This document shows, piece after piece, positions 1-9,896 of a DNA stretch of 64,000 nt (positions within the stretch are counted from its first letter, which is position 1; every line of letters begins with the position of its first letter). This DNA comes from Cryphonectria parasitica EP155 (Eukaryota > Ascomycota > Sordariomycetes > Diaporthales > Cryphonectriaceae). A program made the translations under genes and the position numbers. The stretch is taken from positions 4,216,001-4,280,000 of the forward strand of contig NW_024468913.1 of NCBI RefSeq assembly GCF_011745365.1, written 5' to 3'. Under the pieces are notes generated by a model. That model saw nothing but the letters and a program-made list of their open reading frames with translations, was not told the DNA's origin and ran no database searches.

Positions 1-79
1 AACCACGACCCATTACCATCGCGAACACCACCACCCTAAGAACTGCCACAACACATCCATACGACTCTACAGTTTCAAT

Positions 80-827
80 ATGGCTCGTCAACGAAAGGAA
101 AAGAAGGCCAAGGACATCAAGCTCCGCCAGCCCGACCGGTCAGCCCCTACCGATAAGACGCTCCTGCAGATCGCCGAGGAGAGGAACCTGTTCAACATGG
201 CAGACCAACAGCAGCTCAAAAACAATAAAACCAAGGTGGCGGTCGGTGAACAGAAAGAAGGACGCCAGATGAAAGCCGAGGGGGGCGAGGAGGAGGGAGA
301 CTCCGACAATGTCCTTCCTCCCTCGGCAGACCGCTTCATGGAAACAATTCTCTACGCCGTGTGTCTGGCCATGTTGCATTTCACCCTCGACTACCTCGTC
401 CAACATCAGTATGCCATGGAGATTGAGATGCACAAGATCATAACGAGGGCCATTCAGGCTCTAGTTGGTTCGTCACTTTCAATTCCTTTTCCCTATCGAC
501 ACTTGCTGACCCAGCTACTTGTTTGCAGTCTTCGCCGCCCTCGTCCACGCTCTCCATCCGCATGCTGCCAACACCACCTTCATCCCCGGCCTCCCAGCGA
601 GGTTTCACCACGCCGTACGCCAGGCCATCTTCTTCGTCACCAGCCTGGCATCTGGTTGCTACTTGATCCTGATCACAAATAAGTACACATACATGGCCGT
701 CCTCAAACAGGCCCCGCCCGTTGGATGTTTGTGGGTTTGGTCTGTGTTGGAGATGGATCTTGCTCCGTCCGTTCTGAGCCTGGTTGGAGCCTATCTATAC
801 TTCTGGCACAAAGGCTACAAGTTTTGA
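80..827 (+). CDS. Fungal multi-pass membrane protein, DUF7719-like
   Basis: Two exons, 80-467 and 529-827, separated by a 61-nt intron (donor GTTCGT, acceptor TTTGCAG, branch-like CTGAC), give 228 residues. The junction restores a continuous frame through ...QALVVFAALVHALHP. The first ~90 residues are charged and probably disordered, with a Lys/Arg-rich start (MARQRKEKKAKDIKLRQ). About four hydrophobic segments follow, including the conserved-looking blocks DRFMETILYAVCLAMLHFTL, LPARFHHAVRQAIFFVTSL and CYLILITNKYTYMAVLKQAP. This order resembles the fungal DUF7719 family as I remember it; its function is unknown. An endomembrane location is inferred from the hydrophobic segments. The stop codon lies 2 bp from the stop of the convergent NmrA-like gene, so the two transcripts must overlap at their 3' ends. 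Confidence 0.8.
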
Positions 828-829
828 AT

Positions 830-1859
830 TCACGCCAATAGGGCTTGGATCGTCTTCTCGTACTCCTCCGGCTTCCTACCCAGAAGCTGTTCCAGGTCCT
901 TCGTTGCCAGAGATGTCTCCCCAGCTCGGATTGCCACCCACGCGGTCGCCCACGTCCTCGCCTTCTCCTCGTCCCCAAACTGCTTCACCACCTGCGGCAG
1001 CTTGACATACTCGTCGACAGGGACCTCTCGGATCTTGAACGACTTGCCCACTGCCCTTCCTAGGACCCCCACTGTCTCGGCGAGGCTGATCTCGGTCGTC
1101 CCGGACAGCAGCACCGTCCCGTTGACCAGCTGCTGTGGAAACTGCCCGCCCACACCGCAGTATTTTGCGATGAGCTTGGCTGAGCCCTCTCCGAGCTCAT
1201 CTCGTTTGACCCAGGTCACACCAGGACCACTGCCATCGTGAGGGATGGTCACCTCCGCCCCGTCCGGTGCATTCTTGGGGTCCAGGAATGCTGTGTAAAT
1301 GGGATAAGATTCCGAGTACAGGCCTTCGCGTATCGATGTGTACGTGAAGCCTGGGTCGGATTGAGCAAGAGAGCTTAGGTATTTCTCGCTGCTCAGATGC
1401 GCCTGCATGACCACTGCCTGGGACTTGGAACTCGGCAAGCCGGAGGAAGCGTCGCCAGCGAAGCCGAGGCTGCTGTAGAAAATGTGCTTAACCCCAGCCC
1501 GGCGCGCGGCGTCGATCGCGGGCAATTGAACCTCGTGCGTGTCAGCTTCTAGCTCCGGCAAGGTCATCTCCCTGTTTCTCCCCCTTCTCACTCACCTTCA
1601 CTCTGTACTCGTGCACGTGGCTCGGGTACGAGACGAGGAACAGCACGTCGAGGCCGCTGAAGGCCACCTCGAGCTCCTGCGGCGTACACTCATACGACGC
1701 CCGGCGCACTGCCACGCCCGCCTGCCTATATTCCTCTTCTACCTTTTCCGGGTGCCGACAGATGAGAGTAACGTGGTCGTTAGGGACGAGCTTGAGCAGG
1801 TGCCGATAGGTGCTCCCGCCGAGGCCACCAGAGGCCGGGAAGATGCCGATATCCTTCAT
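830..1859 (-). CDS. NmrA-like NAD(P)-binding oxidoreductase
   Basis: Exons 1596-1859 and 830-1531 are joined over a 64-nt intron (GTGAGT donor, branch CTGAC, acceptor ACGAG) and encode 321 residues. Residues 1-15 form a Rossmann start with a glycine-rich turn (FPASGGLGGSTYRHLL) after a short beta strand. LICRHPEK fits the next strand with a basic residue for NADP. The block AARRAGVKHIFYSSLGFAGD is characteristic of NmrA/HSCARG and quinone-oxidoreductase-2-like proteins of the atypical SDR class. Members bind NAD(P)(H) and act as reductases or redox-sensing regulators; the substrate cannot be read from sequence. Length is normal for the family, and the gene converges on the membrane-protein gene. 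Confidence 0.85.
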
Positions 1860-3581
1860 GATTTATGATTGTGGCTGCCAGGCAGTGTCGGTGGTATCGT
1901 GTTGCGAACAGTACGACTCTTTGGGCAGATGTGAAATCTTTTTGTCTTAAGTATTTTCATCAGTTCAGACGTGAATGACTCTGGTTATTCAGGGGGGGGG
2001 CCAATATCAGCTGATTCTGGCCTACGAAACTGCAACAGACAAACCACTCAGAGAGGCAATGCAGCAGATCCCCAACCCCACCCCTCTCTGTTATGGAGCC
2101 TCATGACGAAAAGGGTGGTTCCCTTTTGCTGTAACAATTACTAATGGCATGCTAGAGCCGCCCGTCCAGAAGCGTCGGTGGTCACGGCATTTCGATGTTC
2201 CTTGGTTCAGTCCCAAGTATGAGACCTGACTCCGCCAAACCTTGGTGGGTGGTATCGGTGATAGGTGTTAGTATCTCAGTTACTATGGTCAAATGAGTGA
2301 CCTACTCATGATTCTAGTCATTTTTATACCATAGTACGTAGTAGCTAGTAGCTAGATCCACTCCTCGGAAGGACGGAAACCTAAATTCAAGTTTGGACGT
2401 CACAGATAAAACGTATCAGGAAAGTGTGTGGGAAATGATAGAGTGCGGCTCCTTTTACGATGACTTGCTGATAAATATATATTTCTCCTTCCTTCGTTCA
2501 ATAAATAACAGACAGCGAACGCCACCAAGGGAAGCAAAGCGGAAGTAGGCGAGACCCGGCCCGTCAATAAAGAGAAAATGGAACTACCTTTCGGCCACCA
2601 TAATTGTCATACCTGCCCATGATTCAGCAGCAAGTCTGCGACAGGGTCAATATGGAACACGAGGACGTGCTCCTCCTACTATCTGAGTAGACTCATGATC
2701 ATGGACAACACATCTCGGATAACCTCCAATTGAGTAAGCCAGGCACATGTATGGGTCAAGCGCAGCCTCAAAACAGATTTTTTACATAGGGGTTTCCCAG
2801 TTCGTAGCATAATGGCATCTCCAGACACATGCAGCATGATTGAAAATGTGGTCAGTGTATCCCAAAGTGTGTGGTTCATTACAGCTATGGCGTAGACTGT
2901 TCAAGCACCTACATCAATATGTGGATCTGTGAGGTCCCTCCAGAAGAAAAGAAAGAAGAAAAAAGAAAAAAACAAGCGATGAGGCATGATCAGTGGGTTG
3001 AATAAACATGCATAAGAAATTTGAGATTGTTTATCGTGATTACTGCACCCTGGAGGCACGCAAAACCCTTCGAGGAGAGTCGAGGTGAATTCAGGGTCGG
3101 CTCTCCTACCATTTGAACATCCAAACTATGAACACCTGGGGAATGCGGATCACTCTGCCATCACCAGGGCTCCCATCCTCCCTCACCAGAACACACATGG
3201 TCGCCAAGGTTCCAGCCTCGGTTTTGAACATGTAAGGCAGGAGCTGCAGCGAGAAGTGCGCCCGAAACCACGAGGCCTCATCACAAATCTAGTTCTCCTA
3301 CACGCCCAGCAGCTCTCAGTTCTTTTCACCCGAAGCCTTCACATGCTTGTATTACTCTTCACCCAGGCACTCAGAATAAAAGGAAAGGGGAAAAGCAAAG
3401 AGAAAAGCAGGGACCTCTAGATGTAATGATCTGCTCGATGCTCCAAGTCTAAACAATACACATTAATATTTCTTCAATGCTTCAATGCTCCGAGACTATA
3501 AGGTGGTCAATCAGGCCTCGTCAAGGTCTTCCCCAACCGTTCCCGAGCAGCTGGCACTCATGCAGCGGCACCAGATGAATG
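1860..3581. other. Intergenic region, no gene supported
   Basis: It holds the divergent side of the NmrA-like gene and the 3' flank of the methyltransferase gene. Open frames on either strand are short (up to 111 codons at 3085-3420), lack splice partners and do not look like protein. A run of nine G starts near 1992. I see no RNA gene. Confidence 0.5.
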
Positions 3582-4955
3582 CTACTGCTCGGTGGGCTTC
3601 TCATCTGTGGTCGACAGTGGCTTCTCGGCGATGATTCGATAAGTAGTGGTGATGAGTCTCATCTCATCCATCTTGACAAATGCCTGCCCATCCAGACACA
3701 GTCTGTTGATCAGGGTCTTGAAGTGGGGCGGCAAGATGCGCAGCTTACACAAGGCCAGGATGACCCTGCGTACGGACCGGAAGTAGATGTCGACTTTGTC
3801 GATGAGCGGTGACTGGAGCCCGTCCGTTGCCACGCTCGCATTGTCGGACCTGGTGATGACGAATCCGGCCTCTGTGAGTGCCTCCTCGAGAGACGCAGGG
3901 GTCGGCGTCCCGACAGCCCCGATCAATGGCTTGACGCGCCGCATGAGCTCGGCATGCTCGGGGTTGTGCTCATCGTAGGCAGGGTATTTCACCCAGTCCA
4001 GAGAGGAGAAGCGCGCGCCCGGCTTGAGGACCCGAAAGACCTCCTTCAGTAGAGCCTTGTGGTCTTTGACGAGACTGAAGGCCTGGATGTTGTAGAAGGC
4101 GTCGAAAGACTCGTCCTCGAAGGGCAGAGGCAGGTCATTGAAGTCCTTCACAACGAAGTCGTTGTCGAGACCCAGCTCCTTGTTGAAGGCGCGGGCCTGT
4201 GCTATTGAGTTGGGATCAATGTTGAGCCCCGTCACGCGGGCACCAGAGTACCTGGCCATGTGTGCGGCCACACGGCCCCTCCCACAACCCAGGTCGAGAA
4301 CCCTTTGGCCCTCTGCCAGCCCGAGGTCCCGGGCTACGGACTCCTCGTACAGCAGCTGATTATCCCGTACGGAGACCTTCATGTCTATGGCGGGGGGAAT
4401 GTACATCTTCTCGACATCGCCCAGGGCGCAAAGGTGGTTGAGCACGCCATAATAGGACTTGAGGCAGTCTCCTACCTTTTGCTGGTAGTCAGGCCCGAGC
4501 GTCTCGATCATCCTGGTCTCATCGGCCCAGTCGAGGTTGTAGATGATATAAGACGCCATGAAATCGTCAACCTGTTTCGGCGTGAGGCCGCACAAGTACC
4601 TGAAGGACCGAGCAAAGGTCTTGAGGCGACCAGGAGAGACGGAGCGGTCGGGGTCGGCACCCGCATCCTGATCACGAGACCTGTCATGTCCCGTCTTGCT
4701 GCTGCCCCGGTGGGAGGAGAGGGCCCGTTTCGACCTGGGTTTTTGGGTGAAAGCCTTGTCGGATGGTGGCACGGAAGCTGTTTTCTTCTCGGTCAGGGAC
4801 ACGCTGCTGCGCGCGCTGTCCGTCAGGCTGGTGCCCTCCAAGGTGGTAGGCGTTATGGATTCAGGCGTGGTCTGAGGAGATGCCAGGAGAGCAGGCATCC
4901 TGGGGCCCGCAGCTGGTGTAGGTGGCGTCACAACCACGGCGGCAGCCATCTTCAT
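3582..4955 (-). CDS. SAM-dependent methyltransferase, sterol C-24 methyltransferase-like
   Basis: Single exon of 457 residues. The first in-frame ATG is at 4955 (MKMAAAVV); the frame extends only two codons further to a TTG. Residues 1-115 are Ser/Thr/Pro-rich and likely disordered. The class I methyltransferase domain has motif I RVLDLGCGRGRVAAH at about 218-232, an acidic strand end (VTGLNIDPNSI), and post-motif blocks LPLPFEDESFDAFYNIQAF and LLKEVFRVLKPGARFSSLDW. The arrangement, including a C-terminal part reminiscent of the SMT C-terminal domain, is closest to the Erg6/sterol-methyltransferase superfamily. The classical aromatic sterol-binding region of Erg6 is not obvious, so it is more likely a paralogue modifying another lipid or a secondary metabolite. 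No pathway partners lie nearby. Confidence 0.8.
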   Translation of the reverse strand: MKMAAAVVVTPPTPAAGPRMPALLASPQTTPESITPTTLEGTSLTDSARSSVSLTEKKTASVPPSDKAFTQKPRSKRALSSHRGSSKTGHDRSRDQDAGADPDRSVSPGRLKTFARSFRYLCGLTPKQVDDFMASYIIYNLDWADETRMIETLGPDYQQKVGDCLKSYYGVLNHLCALGDVEKMYIPPAIDMKVSVRDNQLLYEESVARDLGLAEGQRVLDLGCGRGRVAAHMARYSGARVTGLNIDPNSIAQARAFNKELGLDNDFVVKDFNDLPLPFEDESFDAFYNIQAFSLVKDHKALLKEVFRVLKPGARFSSLDWVKYPAYDEHNPEHAELMRRVKPLIGAVGTPTPASLEEALTEAGFVITRSDNASVATDGLQSPLIDKVDIYFRSVRRVILALCKLRILPPHFKTLINRLCLDGQAFVKMDEMRLITTTYRIIAEKPLSTTDEKPTEQ

Positions 4956-7900
4956 GTCCAATGACGCGGCAGAAACTCAATACTATACTGTAGTAATCGA
5001 GACAGGACGCTGGGGTTCTACGGGTCGCGGACCGGATCAATAAGGATCGAGGCCGGGAGGTGTAGAGTTGTGCTCAACGAGGATGAGGTGAGGTGGCACG
5101 GTGTGGTTGGAACGTGGTGACGTGCAGGATTCCAGGTGTGTAGGCCTAGGTTACGGAAGTACCCCTCTTACTGGAGAGTGCCGGGCAGAACAGGGTCCAG
5201 AAGGCTTTGTGTGTAACAGCAGGTAGAGAGCTGGTGGAATTGTTTGTGAGCGAGTGACACAGAGGCTTCCGCAGGTCCTATGACGGGCAGGCCAGAGACG
5301 ACGTGCCAGGCAGGACAGCTGATGATCGTGAATGGTCAGAAAGGGAAGAAAGGGAGAGAGGAGGGGGGAGGGGAGGGGAGAAGGGAGACACACGAAGAAA
5401 GGAAGGGGCGCAAAGGAAAGGAAAGTCTCACCCCACAGTGCTGGCTCAGAAGAGATGAGAACTCGAGTGCGAAAGTTGGACTGGGCCTTGGGATGACTCG
5501 GTGATTCGTGTGGATCAGATACCAGCAAGGATGACAAAACACTGAGGGCGGCAGAGGATGAAGAGACGAGTCGATCTCACAGCACTCAGCTTCATTCCAG
5601 GCAGGGCGGAGGGGGTCTGTAGCTCAGAGGACGGACCGAGACAGAGGGGGGGAGAAAGAAATAATATAAAAAACCTGGCAGGTACCTTGGCCAAGGTATT
5701 TATTTGTGGTAGGCAAAAAGAGGCCCGGGGGCTGGGAACATTAAGCCTTGTGAGTAGTATAATGAGTGGATGCCAGAGGAAGTTCTGTGCAGCAAGATCC
5801 AGGTGGGTGGGCAGAGGCCTCGATTGGCCCAAGAGGTGGTGGTGGAGGAGGGGTGACTGGTGGGTAGCTGAATCAACGGAGGAGATTGAGGAGATTGAGG
5901 AGGGTGAAGGGGTGTGGGAGGTGAGGCAGGGACAGGGATAGGGAGAGGGGGATTCGCGGGATCTCGTCGAGACGTCAAGACGCGAGGTGGGAGGTGGGAG
6001 GTGCGAGGTGCGAGGTGGGAGGCGGGAGGGGGAGAGAGAAGAGGGGTGGTTGGGTTGGTTGGGTTGGGTTGGAGGGGTGTGGGAGGGTGACGAAAAAGAA
6101 ACAGGCAAGATAAATTAGACGGGCACTAAAAAGGAAAAGGAAAGAAAACCCAGGGAATAAGAATATGTGGAAAGAGAGAGGAAGAAAGAGGGGCACTCTC
6201 AAGTATAGGTTAGGATAGAAACAACGAGACGAAAGGGTAGGAGAGAAAGCCAGAGAGACCGATCTGGCCTCACCTGATTGTTCTTGTCCAACCAAGCAAG
6301 GCTTTGACAGCTTCCTTCATGACACACTCGGGAGCCATGTAAATGGTTTGTCACTGTAAGACTTACTTCTGCTGCCCAAGGCCAAGAGAGGGAAGGCAGG
6401 AACAATCAACAGTAACAGCAAGAGCAACCGGATGTAGGTGATATCAACATTCTACCAGCCACTACAAGGAAGGTACTAACCAGGGTATCAATGTACTGCT
6501 TGGAGGGCAGGGACGAGCGAGGTGGAGAGAACCATGTATGAAGTACACCCCATATACTTACATACTACAGCTGATCACCACCCGCCGTTGGGGTTTGGGA
6601 GAGGGGAAAGGGGGAAAGGGGGTTGGGGGTTCCATCAACAACAATGGATACTGCTAGAATGGCATGACAGAGTGGTACTGTGGTTGTACAGTGTATGGCG
6701 TGCGGCAGCAGCAACGATGCTTATGGCCGTATGGACATACGGACTTAATTTGTATATGCACAGCTCCTGCACCACCCTCCACCCTTCCTCAGGTGAGAGC
6801 ACCGGATGGCTAGGGCTGGGTTAGTTTAATCCTGTGACCCGAGTAAGTCTCCTCCACATGTTCTCCTGCGATGGCGATGGTGATGATGATCAAGATGGCT
6901 AAGATGAGTGGATGCTGACAATCTATGCCACCGGAGGACTCGGATGTTGTTGGTGTGTCGTGCGTGGTTCACGCGATGCTCCGCAGTTCCGTTAAGGTTG
7001 TAGATTTGGGTAATCCCGCCCGCCGAGCTTATTAATACGGCCCCGCCCTCACGCCCTGTCGACCTGGACGGTATATACTATCATAGTAAGTACTGCCACA
7101 GTATGACCGCAGTACTAAAGTACCATCCTAGTACACAGTACACCCACCTGCTGTCCTCTCAGGCCCGCTCACGGACACACTCTCCTCACACACACCCACA
7201 CTCCCGAAGATATGGTACCTAGACCACGTCTTTTTAAGGCACCCTGACGTCGTCCCGTGCTGGTTGAAGCTTCTCACACAGAATGTGCAGGCTTCCTGCA
7301 TAAATCCCCACTTTTTCGAGAAGGTCGCCTAGATGTCGCTATGGACCGATATCGCGACCTTTCTCCTCTTCTAAAACCGGTATTTGGATTTGTTACTTTT
7401 TTCTCCGCGTATTTACTGGGGGTGTTTTTTTGGTGGGGTTTTTTTCTCCTTTTTTTTTTCTTCTGTTGTTTTCCTTGTTAGGTACCTTTTCTCCGACTCC
7501 TGGCCCTTCCCCTCTCCATTCTACCTTTACCTCACGTTTTCGCCTCCCTTCTCTCGTCGTATTCAAGTTCGTCATGCCCTTTCCAGATGGATCATGGCTC
7601 CAAGCCCATAATTACGATTCTCAACAGCGGCGTCGATCACAAGAAAGAGTCGGTCAGCAGGATTCTCCCCGGTGACTCACACATGCCCGTTGAGAATCTT
7701 ACGGTCTGTCTCCATTGCTAAGTGCAGGAAATTTTCCGGGCCTTCCGTGACGTATAGAGTGGTCCCCTCCACAATAACCACGTCGTTCTGTGATTCCGTC
7801 TCCAACCTTCTGTGGGGTCTGCCTCTCGCTCCTCGTCCTTCCCCGTGGCACCTTGTCTTATCCCTCCCCTGCCTCAGTTATTTCTTCCATGGGCTTCAGT

Positions 7901-9896
7901 GTGGTGATCCCTCGTTGGCGTAATCAAGTCATAATCATTACTATGGCATTTGTCTCCTAGATGTCAGTTGCCTCCAGCGCGGTCACCAGCCTTGATGGTG
8001 TCATGGTGTCAGCCGGCTAACAATCAGTCCGTTCTTATGGTGTCGTGCTGTTGCGCAATATTGAAGGAGTCTCACTATTGCCCCTCTGTGTCTTTGCCTC
8101 ATGGCTTGTCACTTGACTGTAATTGGCTCCTCTGCGGACCTAATTATCTATATCAGGCTATTGTGCTGGATGAAGAGGTTCTAGAATATGCACAGTAAAG
8201 ATCGAGGAGACCTCCATAACCTGGAATCTGGACTTCTTTGCCCATACTTCGCCTGTTTTGATCTTAGGTGAGTGCGGATCGTTAATGATGCTACACGCCG
8301 GACGGTCTTTTCGCTGTCTTCCCTTCATAGGTCATCTCGACATCTCAAGAGCAATCTCTGTTTTGCTCCCTGTCATGTTCAGCCTCGTCTCGTACGATCA
8401 GGTGTGCCTTCGTTATTTGGGCTGCCGCTGTGTTTCAAAGATCCATGCGCAATGCGGCTCAAGCTACATACACAGGCCCGAGTTTTAAGCTTAAGTTTGA
8501 AAAATCACAGCCTTGTACATGGCTGGCAAATTCCCCTGGCGATCTCTCACGCGATGACATAGCCCGCTCAATGCCATCATGTATTGGCCCGGGTGCCCCT
8601 GGGCGTCATCCTGGAAAGGGTGTGGTGAGGGGATGGGAGACGAGGGGCGAAAGGAAGAGGGGAGTGGACTTTGTCCTTATTGGCACAGACGACACCTTGG
8701 CGAGGATGTATCAACCAGAGGTAGATGGTTGTACTGTGCGCGTATACCATAAGAGTTTCCACGCGCGGTGTAGCTTTCCTAGTTCACCAAGCGTAATAAT
8801 GCGTCTTTACAAGGTCAGCCTCAAAGTCAAGAACCTCCAGTTTCTGTTGATTCATCGTGGCAGTTTTGTATGGCTTGTCTTAACGGGGTCCAGAACCCAG
8901 CCTAGACAGCCCAACATCACAGCTACATACGGGACAGTGGACTGTGTGAGAAGAGATGCAACATCACTACCCAAATCTATGATACTATACCCATCTCACA
9001 CGTTGCCCTGCGTCCCGTTGCTCGCTGAACAAAGTCAGATCATCATGTATGTGCCCAGGGAGGAGGCATCACAAGATTCGGACACATCACCACATACTGT
9101 AGCAAAAGCCAAGTTTCAAGGAACGAAAAAGGTACGAACTTTCCGATACTTCCGACAATACATTTCGGAGCGACGACACGTGCTAAACTTCCCGGGTACG
9201 CCGGCATCTTGTACCTCGAAGTCACCCGTTCGTTCCCCCTTGTTTGCCACCAACAACCCCCCTCCCACCACTTCAGACACTGGAAAACCCGAAGGCGTGG
9301 GTCGCCGCATATCACTGACAGTAAGACAGTCTCAGAGGCTGCCTGCTCACTGCTTCGTGTGTGCCAAGCTGAGCCCCATTGGTACATGGAGAGGATAATG
9401 TGGCTGGTGTGTCTGGCCCGTGAGATTCCAAGACTTAAAAGTCAGTCTCTCCAAGAAAAGTACTTACTTCCCTTAGGAATCTGTGTATGGCTTTTTTCCT
9501 TCTTCACAAGGTATATCATCTTGAAAATTACCCAAATATCTTGGGAAGGACTGACATGTCGCATATGATCTCTTTGATCATCCAAACGTACATCTACCCT
9601 TCTCACTCACTACTATGCACCATCCTCCATAATGCAGGTATTATTGCTCAGACTTCCTTAAATGATGGTTAAATTATTCAGGCTCGAATCCAGCCTAGCA
9701 AGTCAACGAGGTACGAATTCCGTTTACTTTAAGAGACCGTTTACCTTGGATTATGGGGAGATCAAGCAAGAATCAACCACAAAAACGCTTGCTTTTGTCC
9801 CCAGTCGTTATTATCCTTCACGTGCCTGAGACCAACGACCGTCGCCAATAAAAGAAGAGAGAACAAGAACCAACTTCCCTCTCTGCTCCCCAAAGC
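4956..9896. other. Gene-poor region with strongly purine-rich tracts
   Basis: The methyltransferase promoter side (about 5330-6250) is purine-rich on the + strand, hence CT-rich in the direction of transcription, as in many fungal leaders. Beyond it are AT-richer stretches and only doubtful coding fragments (near 7587-7720 and 8445-9398, see findings). No gene model could be completed. Confidence 0.4.
5983..6074. repeat. G-rich minisatellite-like tract
   Basis: Positions 5983-6030 are imperfect repeats of GAGGTGG/GAGGTGC. Positions 6047-6074 are imperfect GGGTT/GGTT units resembling a short interstitial telomere-like or G-quadruplex-capable sequence. It lies about 1 kb upstream of the methyltransferase start. 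Confidence 0.6.
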
